Shown piece after piece: positions 45,982-55,753 of a stretch of DNA of 64,000 bases; the first letter of the stretch is position 1, and each line of letters begins with the position of its first letter. This stretch comes from Hygrocybe punicea. Lineage: Eukaryota; Basidiomycota; Agaricomycetes; Agaricales; Hygrophoraceae. The DNA lies in assembly GCA_963556145.1 (NCBI GenBank), contig OY744470.1, positions 1,612,001-1,676,000 on the forward strand. The letters are read 5' to 3'. The notes beneath the pieces are model-generated. The model was not told where the DNA came from. It saw nothing but the letters and a program-made list of their open reading frames with translations, and did not search any database. The position numbers were made by a program, and so were the translations under genes.

Positions 45982-46207
45982 CAAATATCACGCGAACTTA
46001 GCAAAAGTAAAGAAATTAATGTGAAAATAAAGTAAATAACAAAGAAAAAACCTACCTGGGGCTTGGGTTGACAGACCCGTGAAAACCCGTCACCCGCGGA
46101 TAACGGGTACGGTTTTGACAAGGTGTGCAAACCGAAACACCGTACCCAAACCCGAATTACCCGTTTTGGAATAACCGCGGGTAAACCCGTACCTGTGCTG
46201 TGCCCTA
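45982..46207. mobile_element. Truncated inverted copy of hAT K, without the solo LTR
   Basis: Inverse match to 30600-30973, ending in the terminus TGCTGTGCCCTA at 46207, but lacking the LTR and one ACGG. Where K reads TTTTCACGG-LTR-ACGGGTCTG, this copy reads TTTTCACGGGTCTG. The rest of the element is deleted at 45982. Confidence 0.88.
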
Positions 46208-46509
46208 ATGGTGGTATTACAATTAGCAAATGCCACAGCTGTTTGAAAGGAGACTTTACAATGTGTTAAGTGTGCCATATGAAATGATCTACTCTTTCGG
46301 GAGCAAGCACCCTCTTTGGCATTAGAAGCAGAATTGGAAGCTGGTCATGGTTTTGGTGAGGAGGATGGGGATACAGATGACTCAAGTGATGCATGGCCAG
46401 TTGATGACAAAGATGAGCCTATGTCCAACATAGAGTAGCATCCCTTGTGCCGCCTTCAAGTTGGGAGGGCATAAACAAACTTTGCCTAGTTGCAAAGCTC
46501 ATTTAGTAC

Positions 46510-46675
46510 ACTGTCCAGGGGCCAGGCCAGGCCAGGGCTGGCCTGTTTTTGACTGACCCTGACCCTGACCCTCTGGGGCCAGGCCACCTCAGGCTGGCCC
46601 TGGCCCTGGCCTTGCTTGGCCCTGGGTCAATAGGGCTGGGTCAGGGCCAGGTCAGGGTCGGCCCTGGCCCAATGA
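46510..46675. repeat. GGCC-rich inverted-word cluster
   Basis: Dense GGCCAGGCC, GGCCCTGGCC and GGGTCAGGGCC words in both orientations. Probably an end of a hAT-like element with repeat-built termini. Related words recur at 47140-47180. No target duplication identified. Confidence 0.5.
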
Positions 46676-47241
46676 CTATCTCAAGAGTTTGTCCATACAT
46701 CTCTCCATTAACAGTATTCTAACCTACATAGTCCTCATCATTAAATTCAAAATGTCCAACATATTTCTTCACAATCTCCTTCTACAGACATACATATTGT
46801 TACAGCACAGCTAAATAGTTATGAGCCATTTTGTTAGCATTTTATGCTGCTGGTAGTGCTAGCTTGTTCACAGATATGAGGAGCTACAGGTGATCTCAAA
46901 GGGTATGATTTGGCTTTTACTCATGAGATGTGGAGTTACAAACTTGCAGGGGGTCTCAAAGATAAAAGGCTAAAAGGATCTATGACCATGGGAGCTAACT
47001 ATATTAGCCTGCTGCTTTGGGAAATGTCACACCATGCATGGTATAATTTAATGTCTACATGTTTAAAAAGAAAAGTGGATGTAGAATAAATTACTAGGGT
47101 AAATTTATAGCCAGTGTGTCCCCTGACATCTAAGAGGACCAGGCCAAGGCCAACCCTGGGCCAACCCTCACCCTTGGCAGCACTTCTCAGGTCAACAAGA
47201 CCAGGTATTTATATCATGGGAAAGTAGTCTTGCAGACTACC
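46676..47241. other. No gene recognised
   Basis: AT-rich, no coding or repeat signal apart from the short GGCCAA words near 47150. Confidence 0.4.
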
Positions 47242-47587
47242 TGTTGCAATAGCAAATGCACTCATGGCCCGACCCAAGACTTAACACAATATCGCTTAGA
47301 TTAGATCCCTCCCTTATCACATGTCAGTTTACCATTTCCTCTTTCAGTAGCCACTATTCCTTTGTTATACTTTTCCCTTTGTCTCACGTAGTACTTAAAC
47401 CACCCTTATCATAGCGTAGAAGACCTCAGTTGCGCCGCTTTTCTGCACTGAGGTCTGTTAACATTTCATTTACTTTTGTATTATTCACTAACAGATTACC
47501 TAGATATCTTCCTGTTACTAGGTAATAATAATACACAGTTGTGCCACTTTTCCGCACTGAGATATCTTCCTGTTACTAACCTCTACA
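47242..47587 (+). repeat. 5' LTR of a copia element
   Basis: Begins TGTTGCAATAGC and ends CCTCTACA (TG...CA), followed at once by GGTTATAAGCCCA (47588-47600). This resembles the primer-binding site used by copia elements primed by a half tRNA-iMet, which reads GGTTATGGGCCCA in the classical element. Inside are two related blocks, CAGTTGCGCCGCTTTTCTGC and CAGTTGTGCCACTTTTCCGC. Confidence 0.65.
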
Positions 47588-47629
47588 GGTTATAAGCCCA
47601 CATTTTTTCCACTGCATGTTTGTCCTCTT

Positions 47630-48094
47630 ATGTCCACCACACTCCAAGCCATCTCTGACTCCCTTCCATCCGATGTCCTGAAACTCGCCTCCAATGGGCT
47701 GAACTGGGCGATTTTTGAGCTACATTTTACAGCCGCCATTATGGCCAAAGGACATTGGGGACACTTTGATGGGAGCGCTTCCCGACCCTCGGCTCCACCT
47801 CCTTTGGACAATGGGTTGCAAGCTCCGGACCCTGATGGGGAGAAGTGGGTGAAAGACAAAGCAACAGCCAAAAACCTCCTCTTACAGAAGATACCAGACT
47901 CAGTGGCCATGAAGATCCACTGCCACCAAACCGTTGCTCTCACCTGGGAGTCCGTCGTTGAGGAGTACACTCGTTGGAGTGTCTTTGCTCAAACTGAGTT
48001 GAGGGCTGCCTTCCTTGACTCAAGGTGCCCTGACAAAGGCGATGTGCGAAAGTTCTTGGTACTAAACCCAGTACTAGCTGAGAGGTTGAGTTAA
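47630..48094 (+). pseudogene. Copia-type gag fragment
   Basis: 154 codons starting 30 bp after the primer-binding-site-like sequence. LASNGLNWAIFELHFTAAIM, then GHWGHFDGS, AKNLLLQKIPDS and TWESVVEEYTRWS, is the pattern of the copia gag (UBN2-like) domain that assembles the particle. The frame leaves the family soon after CPDKGDVRKFL and stops at 48094. No zinc knuckle, integrase or reverse transcriptase follows, so only the 5' end of the element remains. Confidence 0.75.
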
Positions 48095-48249
48095 TTGTTA
48101 GCCCAGTTACTACTTGAGACTTGATTATACTATAGGAAGCTATTGCCATGAGCATAGTGATACTACAGCCAGATATTGGTGTAGACTTAGCTATACCACA
48201 GTCAGCTATTGCTATGGTCTCAGTTATATTATGAGCAGCTATTGCTATA

Positions 48250-48467
48250 AGCTTAAAACATGTCTACACAAGAAAACATGTTCACTTTTAACAAAACATG
48301 TCCGCCAAGCAAACATGTCCACCAAGAAAACATGTCCACACAAGAAAACACGTCCACTATCAACAAAACATGTCCATATGGGAAATCATGTCCACCAAGA
48401 AAACATGTTCACTTTCAAGTCCACACAACAAAACATATCCACACAACAAAACATGTTCACCTACAAT
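48250..48467. repeat. 18-bp minisatellite AAAACATGTCCACACAAG (left part)
   Basis: About a dozen degenerate units with the ACATGTCC core, interrupted at 48467 by hAT element C and resuming in related form at 49774. Confidence 0.88.
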
Positions 48468-48715
48468 TAAGGCATGTCACGACTCTGGGTAACCCACAGG
48501 TCACAATGGGTTTACCCGTGGGAAAACTCGTGGGTATCTTACTCATGTATTATTTACCTGTTGTCTGAAATACTCACAGATCTGGGTGTCCACATATATC
48601 TCTCAAGTACCTGTGTGAGTACTCGTGGGTCACAGTCAAATTTCCAGATGTGTTGCAAATGAGGTTGACCATGGGTGTAGTATTTTCTTTTTGCTGTTTG
48701 CTTCATTTTCTGTAT

Positions 48716-48742
48716 TAATAATAATAATAATAATAATAATTT
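48716..48742. repeat. (AAT)n microsatellite
   Basis: About nine AAT/ATA triplets in element C. Confidence 0.9.
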
Positions 48743-49074
48743 CATTATTTTTGATAACTAAAATTGACATAACAAGCAATCACAACCACAATAAGAACAA
48801 CACCAATGACTCGGACCCGGACTCAGCCATGAAAACAACGGAACAAGGCCGGGCTCAGCAACGCAAATGACAAAACAAGGCTGGGAGGGTGGTGCGCCCA
48901 CCTACCGGCCCCAGGTACATACCCTAAACCCAGCCCCATCGACACCCGCTAACCACCACACCTCGCGAATACGCATTGCATGACACATCAACTGACATGT
49001 TGTGAGCTCTCTGGCATAGAAGGACCTCGCGAACCCCGGCTCACTCAAGGAACCTCGTGAACATGAGCTGACAC

Positions 49075-49224
49075 TGGAGTGGTACAGAGGTACCGCTCCG
49101 AGGGCTCGCTGGAGAGTCTCGCTGGAGAGCTGGCGAGGAAGGCTTGATTGGGACTGACTACTGACAGGGATCTGTCTGCAACGAACCATGGGAGCCTCAT
49201 CACGTGACTAGGCACTCACTACCA
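49075..49224 (-). repeat. Degenerate solo LTR of the small retroelement, in hAT C
   Basis: On the minus strand it runs from TGGTAGTGAGTGCC through TCACGTGA and GTCAGTAGTCAGTCCC to GTACCACTCCA. The order and words match the LTRs at 53444 and 55054 with more divergence. No clear target duplication. Confidence 0.5.
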
Positions 49225-49274
49225 CTCCAATGCGCGCTCCCATTTCCACGGCTCGGTGACGGCTCATCCAATGC

Positions 49275-49530
49275 TGGCAGCAGCAGCAGCAACAGCAACA
49301 GCAGCAGCAGCAGCAGCAATGGCAACAGCAACAGCAACGGCGGCCACAGCAGCAATGGCCATGACAGCAGCAGCAGCAGCAGCAGCAGTTGCCACAGCAG
49401 CAATGGCCACGACAGCAACAGCAGCAGCAGCAGCAGTTGCCACAGCAGCAACAGCAGCAGCAGCAGCAATGGCCACGACAGCAGCAGCAGCAGCAATGGT
49501 GGCAGTGGCAACAGCAACAGCAGCAGCAGT
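49275..49530. repeat. CAG trinucleotide tract in hAT C
   Basis: (CAG)n with GCC-ACA and GGC interruptions. It yields spurious poly-Ser, poly-Ala, poly-Gln, poly-Cys and poly-Leu ORFs. Confidence 0.95.
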
Positions 49531-49558
49531 GCCGGATGGCTCCCCCGCAGCCCAACTA

Positions 49559-49610
49559 CCTCGCGAAGTGCAGCGCCATATCAATTGATACGTGCCTGCC
49601 ATTCATGAGG
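49559..49610. repeat. TCAATTGA hairpin cassette (copy 6)
   Basis: CCTCGCGAA and TTCATGAGG around TATCAATTGATA (49579-49590). Confidence 0.75.
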
Positions 49611-49781
49611 AGAACAGGACTCGTGAGTACCTGAGTATCTGCGGGTAGCCGACCCGTGGATCCGAGTCCGGTGTGTTGAAAAACCCACGCAGATCTGAGT
49701 AAGCAGATTTTGTTTAAAAAAACTCGCGAGTTTGGATCCGGATCACCCACGGATGGACTCGTGACATGCCTTACCTACAAT

Positions 49782-50055
49782 AAAATATGTCCACTCACAA
49801 TAAAACATGTCCAGTTCTACTCAAAACATATTCAATTACACCAATACATGTCCAGTCACATCTCAAATATGTCCAGTCACACCTAAAACACATTCAATTA
49901 CATTAAAACACATCTAGTCATGTTAAAAATACATCCAGTCACATGAAAACATGTCCAGTCACGTTAAAACACATCTGGTCAGGCCTAAAACACATCCAGT
50001 CACGTTCAATCACATTAAAACACGTCCAGTCACACTCAAAACATGTACCCCAACA
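49782..50055. repeat. 20-21-bp minisatellite AAAACATGTCCAGTCACRTT
   Basis: About a dozen degenerate units. It shares ACATGTCC with the array left of element C, so the two are parts of one evolving array split by the insertion. Confidence 0.85.
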
Positions 50056-50104
50056 CTTCCAGTTATCACTGGCATTTCAACTCATTCAATTATATTATAA
50101 TGGT

Positions 50105-50373
50105 ATAATCGATGCGCAGACTGAGTGTGTTTGATGCACAGACTGAGTGTGCTCAATGCGCAGAATGATTGTGTTCCATGCATGGACCGAGTGTGCTTGA
50201 TGTGCAGACTGAGGGCACTTGATTTGTGGACCAATTGTGTTCCATGCATGGACTGAGTGTGCTCGATGTGCAGACTGATTGTGTTCCATGCGCAGACTGA
50301 ATGTGCTTGATTTGCAGACCAATTGTGTTCCATGCACAGACCGAGTGTGCTCAATGCGCAGACCAATTGTGTC
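50105..50373. repeat. 22-bp minisatellite GACTGAGTGTGCTCGATGCGCA (left part)
   Basis: About twelve units of 22-24 bp, split at 50373 by the autonomous hAT and resuming in degenerate form at 55279-55375. Confidence 0.9.
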
Positions 50374-50789
50374 TAGTGTTTAACATGGGTCCGGGTCAAC
50401 CCGGTGACCCGCCGGTTCGGTTCCAGCCGGTCCAGGTACTGGGTTGCCATTTTGGCTACCCGCATGACACCATGACCCGAACCGGCGGGTCACCGGGGAT
50501 TTGCCGACGTGTTCGTGCTCCACAACAGCCGTCAAGGAGTTGGTCAACGCTCAGCACCTGGCTTCGTTTTACCTCCCTCAAACTTTGCTTCTGGCCCTGC
50601 CATACCCAGAAGACCCCTATGGGCCGCAATCGATCGGGCCAACTGAAACAGGTACGTCCACATTGGTTTCTTTTTTTCTTTTTCCGCTGATTCAGTTCAT
50701 CTCAGCTATGTGGCCGGCGGCTGTCCAACTCAAAAAACTCATCCATCGTCTCTTGGATACATTCCCTCAACTTTCCCCCTCATCCACCA

Positions 50790-53331
50790 ATGACCCAGTC
50801 GACCTCTGCGAAGTCTGTCTCCTCAGGCAAATCTGCCCCCACCAAGAAGCCGTCTGCCAAAGCGAAAAGCAAAACCTCCAGTAACACATCCTCTCAGGTT
50901 TCCACCAAGTCTGCCGAGCCCCACTACATAGAATCCGATGATGATGCCACTTCAGTGACCTCCGAAGTCTGTAGCACTATTGACTATGAAAAAGAATTAG
51001 GTACATCTAGCTACGTGTTTTGGGGACCAGCAGGCTTGCTAACCTGTTGAACAGATCTGGCCAAGAAGACGTGGCGCTCCCCTATCTACTCGTTCTTCAA
51101 GGACAACGTTACCATTGAGTGGCTCGAAAACCGCCCATTCCACTTCTTTCCATGTGCAGCTCGCAATTGCAAGATGACTCTCAGCGGCGTTCGGCGCTAC
51201 CTTGACAAGGGAGATAAGCATTCCACTGCCAACCTCATGAAGCATGCCCGGCGCTGCTTTGGCGAAGATGCTGTCAAGGCCGCCGCGGATGGCAATACCA
51301 AGGATAAGAATAAGTCCATCTTCGATGCTTTTGCTCGCAAAGGCCAAGAGCCTGTCACATTCTCTCATCGTTCCCTCATGAACACTGAAGCATGGCATGT
51401 CCTTTCTCTTTTTATTTTGTCTACCAAAACTAATTGAATCTACAGCGCCCGCATTGTCAAATGGGTTGCTGAAAACAACAGACCATCCTACATCGTCACC
51501 GATAAAGAATTCATCAAGTTGGTTACTGCCGGTCGCCCACATTTGTCCCTTCCGTCGCACACCACCGTCAACCGCAATCTCAATGTCGTTTTCCAGGCTT
51601 CTCGTGATCGCATCAAGAAACTCTTGACCGAACATCCTGGCCGCTTACACTTCGCGACGGATGCGTGGACATCCCCCAATCATCGCGCATTTGTAGCTTG
51701 GACAGTCCATCTGCAGCATAAAGGCGAGATGCTCACGTTTCTTCTTGATATGGTCGAAGTTCCCGAATCCCACACTGGCAAGACTCTAGCCAATGCATTC
51801 CAGAAGATGGTCGTCGACTTCGGTGTGGAGCAGAAAGTCCTCAGCATGGTTGCCGACAACGCCTCTGCCAACGACACGCAAACCACTGCGTTCGCCACTC
51901 TTGATAATTCTTTTGATGAGGAGGCGCGTGTCCGCTGCTTTAACCACACCATGCAGCTCGCTGCTAAGACTCTTTTGAGTCCCTTCAAAGCAGCAGGTCG
52001 CAGTGGTGGTGATCAATTGAATGATGATGCAGAGGAACTGGATGTCGAGAACGAGGATGAAGAGGATGAAGAGGACGAAGAGGATGGAGCAGATGGAGCG
52101 GACGGAGAGCAGGAGGATGACATTGATGTTGACGACATTGATGACGGCCATGATGAGCTCGCTGAGCTGGCCGAAGATGAACGGGAAGCCGTGATCGCTG
52201 AAACCACTGATGTCCGTGAGGTTGTCGTCAAGATCCGCCACCTGTCATTTGCCATCATCCACTCATCCACGATTTTGTTGCCCATCTGGTTCAAATACTG
52301 CGTAGTCCACAGGCTCAAGCGCCGAAAAATCCCTCGCAATGTCCTCACACGTTGGAACTCCACCTACGACATGTTACGCTTCGTGCAACAGTATTGGGCC
52401 GTTGTTGATGCCATCACCGCTGACAAGACGCTTAAGCTAAGGCAGTACGAGTTGGACAATGACGAATGGGTGGTGGTGGATCAACTTGTTGCAGTCCTCA
52501 AACAATTCAAGCATGCGACTCTATTCTTTTCAAAGGACACCGCTAGCGTGGCCACCGTCATCCCAGCGATGGATCGGCTCACAGAAGGCCTGGATCCCCA
52601 AATGAAGACTGGGTACCACCCCGGCATTGTCGCTGCTTTGAAGCTCGCGCGAAAGAAGATGAATCGATACTACTCGCTTACAGATTCTTCTGCGGTTTAT
52701 CGGATTGCAATGATGCTCCACCCTGGCATGAAGTTAGAATATTTCCGTCAACACGCATTGGAGGCCGACTGGATTGAACAAGCAGAGGAACTTGTGCGCA
52801 ATGAATACAATCTTAGGTACAAGAATGAGACTGGTACCAATCAAGGCACGGCTCCCACATCCAATGATTCGGCCTTCTTCGACTTCAGCAATCTGTCTGT
52901 GCCCGCAGCATCTCGTGCTAGCGAGCTGGATGAGTATCTCCGATCTCCTGTTGAAAATGTCACTAACCCCCTCATGTGGCGGTGGAACAATCGCTTCGTC
53001 TATCCAAATTTATCCAGGATGGCCCTGGACTTCCTGAGTGTTCCCGGTGAGTTGGTGAAGGGTTTTTCGAGGTGATCTGTGCTAACAATGTACTGTAGCA
53101 ACCTCGACAGCTGTCGAACGAGTTTTCTCCCAGGGAAGACAAATTCTCCCTTTCTCCCGAAATTGGCTCAGTGGTTCCAGCATTCACGCCCACATGTGTC
53201 TTGGATCTTGGTTTCGCAACGGATTGATCACGGTCGAGAACGTGATGGATGACATCAAGAGTGGCGGGAAGGAACTGAAGCGCAAGAGGGCTGAAGAGGA
53301 TGCCGAAAATGTTGAGATCACCGACAAGTAG
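50790..53331 (+). CDS. hAT transposase, intact (794 aa)
   Basis: Four exons: 50790-51000, 51055-51394, 51446-53046 and 53099-53331. They total 2385 nt, in phase, with no stop before TAG at 53329. The N-terminus is Ser/Lys-rich, then a BED-like region (FFPCAARNCKMTLSG, then STANLMKHARRCFG). The RNase H-like core has FATDAWTSPNHRAF (first Asp, about 51655) and LSMVADNASANDTQ (second Asp, about 51840), then RCFNHTMQLAAKTLL, an acidic insert (about 52020-52190) and NVLTRWNSTYDML (about 52340). The C-terminal dimerisation block (PATSTAVERVFSQGRQILP, then HMCLGSWFRNG) is present across the third intron. The second intron (51395-51445, 51 bp) needs a GC donor (ATG|GCATGT); a GT donor breaks the frame. 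The Met at 50790 is the first in frame ahead of the low-complexity start. All hallmarks of an active enzyme are visible; activity is inference. Confidence 0.92.
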
Positions 53332-53358
53332 ATTACTTTTTGTTTTTGTTTTTGTGAA

Positions 53359-53373
53359 CCCCCCCCCCCCCCC
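53359..53373. repeat. Poly-C run
   Basis: Fifteen consecutive C after the transposase stop codon. Assembly length here is unreliable. Confidence 0.9.
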
Positions 53374-53443
53374 GAATGAATGAACCCGGCCAACCTGGGC
53401 ATTAAACCTGTCATCACCGTTACCTGAACCCGTTTTAGACCGG

Positions 53444-53601
53444 TGTAGTAGTTGTGCCTGGCACATCACGTGACCTCTTCCTTAGTCAGTAGTAGTTCCC
53501 GATGTGGTAGTCAGTTGATCTTGTCCTATCCCATCCCATCCACCCAGACCATTCCGTGCGATTCTGTCCCTGATCCCGAGAGGTCCCTCGGGACCACTCC
53601 A
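53444..53601 (+). repeat. 5' LTR of the small retroelement
   Basis: 158 bp, TGTAGTAGTTGTGCCTGGCA... to ...GGGACCACTCCA. Differs from the 3' LTR (55054-55211) at only a few positions. Contains the E-box CACGTG in CATCACGTGACC. Confidence 0.88.
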
Positions 53602-53604
53602 TCG

Positions 53605-53624
53605 TGGTGATGAGAGCGCGATTT
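53605..53624 (+). promoter_or_regulatory. Primer-binding site of the small retroelement
   Basis: TGGTGATGAGAGCGCGATTT, three bases after the LTR. The inverse ends in CCA and contains a T-loop-like CAAATC, as expected for the 3' end of a tRNA. Which tRNA is not known. Confidence 0.6.
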
Positions 53625-55037
53625 GAGCCACGCCACCGGAGACCACACCATTCCACTCGCACAGACCCTTTTTGAGTACAGCAACAGAGATTTTCGAGCA
53701 CAGAGAACACCCCCGAGAGCCCACCCACGCGATTCCACACAGCACCCCAATGCAAAACCATATAAAAACAGTCTCTGAAGGCCCAAGCGTTACGTCCGAA
53801 TCGTTCTACATGCCCCGCGACCATCTTCACGAATTTTTGCCCATCCTCACCAATCCACACAGCCACCTCATGCAGAAACGTCACCAACTGCATCCACCAA
53901 GAATCCGCCCACCCACGCGCACCCACAGCACCCCACCCTCGTTAAAACACCCCCAAGAGGTTGCCGAGCCGGACGACATATCCAACAACACCGTTGTGCA
54001 GCCAGGTGCGCCCTCGATATCACCATCCCCGTGTTCGACTCACCATTTTTCATTCAGACGCCCACAGGTTCACTACTGGATACACAGATGCTCGAAACCC
54101 CCCCGCGTCTGTATGGCAGCTCTACCCACCCCATATTCACCTGCGCCGTCCTCACCAACACCGTTGTCACGCCCACACATCCCCTGCCGCTTCGTCCAAC
54201 CGTCACGCCACCGCATCAACTCGCAATCCTCGCCCACGCTGGGACCCATTTTCTCGACCCCATGGGCACCGCACAACACGCCCGCGTCAGATCCCTCGCG
54301 CCTGAAGTACCAACACGGCCCCAACAGCCCATACCCACGCGAACGACGCGTCCAAACCCACCCAACGAAACGCAACAATGGGCTACCTGCGCGAGAACCC
54401 GCGAGCCCCACGCCGGCTCGTTTCACAGCCCCATATGCCCATTCCCAACGCGATCAAACGCCTCCACGCAGGAACCGGGCAGTAAAGTTGCCCCAATGCG
54501 AGCGGCACACCCCGCCCCACCATACCCCGTCCACACACGCACGGCCCCGCGCCCCACACCCCTACACATTCATGCACCACCACAACGGCCCATCCCCGCG
54601 ATACGACAACCCCAAACGACGTATCCAACGACGCAAGTCCATCCGCACCAAGCCCATGGCCAGATCCCCCATGGCCCCATGCACGGAACGTACCACGACG
54701 GCCGTGCCCTGAACGGACGCCCCACCCACATATCGTATGATGACCCCACGTCCCCCCGCGTTGACCCGTGCCCAACGACCCACCCGCTGAACCCGCGCTG
54801 CACCGTGCCGCTTCTATTTTCACATTCCACCACTTTTTCCCTACCTTTTTTTGTTCACCACGACCCACCTTTATTAGATTCATCTGGGGTGGACTAGTCT
54901 ACCCTTGCCTTTCTCTGTGTGCTTCGTGTTCCCCTTCTGTCTTCTGCTTTTTCTTCCAGCCTTTTCAGGTTCCTTCTCCTTTTTTTTCTGCTCTTTTTGT
55001 TTTGCCTGTCTTTTGCTAGTGACGAGGGCATCGCTAT

Positions 55038-55049
55038 GAGAGAGGGGGG
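55038..55049 (+). promoter_or_regulatory. Polypurine tract of the small retroelement
   Basis: GAGAGAGGGGGG lies 4 bp before the 3' LTR, the usual plus-strand primer position. Confidence 0.7.
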
Positions 55050-55053
55050 CACT

Positions 55054-55211
55054 TGTAGTAGTTGTGCCTGGCACATCACGTGACCTCTTCCTTAGTCAGT
55101 AGCAGTTCCCGATGTGGTAGTCAGTTGATCTTGTCCTATCCCATCCCATCCACCCAGACCATTCTGTGCGATTCCGTCCCTGATCCCGAGAGGTCCCTCG
55201 GGACCACTCCA
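55054..55211 (+). repeat. 3' LTR of the small retroelement
   Basis: Direct copy of 53444-53601. It ends 67 bp before the right end of the host hAT. Confidence 0.88.
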
Positions 55212-55278
55212 CCGGGTTTGACCGGTCTGGGTCCGGGTTGGGCTTTTTAGACCCCCGGGTTACCCGTGTTAAACCTTA

Positions 55279-55375
55279 ATTGTGTCAACCAGAGTCGCTC
55301 TGTCTACGGATCGAGCACACTTGGTCCATAGATTGAACAACTCTGCCTGACATGCACATTGAATGTGCTCGATGT
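55279..55375. repeat. 22-bp minisatellite (right part, degenerate)
   Basis: GATCGAGCACAC, GAATGTGCTCGATGTG and related words continue the array broken at 50373. Confidence 0.6.
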
Positions 55376-55753
55376 GAGGTCTGCTCCATCCAGACTTAGA
55401 ATACAAACAACTCACTAGGATGACAACAAGGGCATTTGGGCATTGTCAATGCCCACACCATAGACTCCACAATTTCGAACCATTGCAAGAATGTAGATAC
55501 ACATGGTTTGGGGGTAGAAATTGACATTGATTGCTAGTCCGACACTAGCCTAGCCCAACTTATTTAGAAAACAGTATATATAATTTTGACCAATGGGGCA
55601 CTGTTGGAAAGCTGTCAACTGGGAGATTCTTTTGGGGCCTTAAATCCCATAAAGTTTTGGTGCTCAAAATTTCAACTCTGCACTCACTATCCCTATAAAG
55701 ACCTCAAACTGCAAAAGAATGCCTACATTTCACACAAATAGCATTACTATGAC
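55376..55753. other. No gene recognised
   Basis: Spacer between the minisatellite and the 3' end of the first Crinkler-like gene. Nothing supported. Confidence 0.4.

Larger units (their letters stand above)
48468..49773. mobile_element. Non-autonomous hAT element C (1.3 kb)
   Basis: Ends TAAGGCATGTCACGACTC / GACTCGTGACATGCCTTA, flanked by a perfect 8-bp duplication CCTACAAT (48460-48467 and 49774-49781). The interior holds a GGGAGGGTGGTGCGCCCACC block shared with K, a CAG tract (49275-49530), a hairpin cassette and an inverted degenerate LTR of the small retroelement (about 49075-49224). No transposase. Confidence 0.93.
53444..55211 (+). mobile_element. Small (TRIM/SMART-like) LTR retroelement nested in the hAT
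   Basis: Two direct 158-bp repeats that begin TG and end CA bound a 1.45-kb interior. The whole is flanked by a 4-bp duplication CCGG (53440-53443 and 55212-55215). Three bases after the first LTR is TGGTGATGAGAGCGCGATTT, a tRNA-type primer-binding site starting TGG. Just before the second LTR is a purine tract GAGAGAGGGGGG. There is no gag or pol domain, so it must be mobilised in trans. Interior ORFs (53672-54712 and others) are Pro/His/Thr/Arg-rich and low-complexity, and I do not call them genes. Solo copies of its LTR lie in hAT elements H and K. Confidence 0.82.
50374..55278 (+). mobile_element. Apparently complete autonomous hAT element (4.9 kb)
   Basis: Ends TAGTGTTTAACATGGGT / ACCCGTGTTAAACCTTA, flanked by a perfect 8-bp duplication ATTGTGTC (50366-50373 and 55279-55286). 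Subterminal zones are rich in CCGGGT/ACCCGG words. It contains an open transposase gene and, between that gene and the right end, a nested small retroelement (53444-55211). Confidence 0.95.

Noticed and set aside
49204..49634. Poly-Ser, poly-Ala, poly-Leu and poly-Cys ORFs
   Set aside because: All are readings of one CAG tract on both strands.
53672..54712. 346-codon Pro/His/Thr/Arg-rich ORF inside the small retroelement
   Set aside because: The region is C-rich and stop-poor in several frames (another 288-codon ORF overlaps it). No gag-like or other motif, so not called as a gene.
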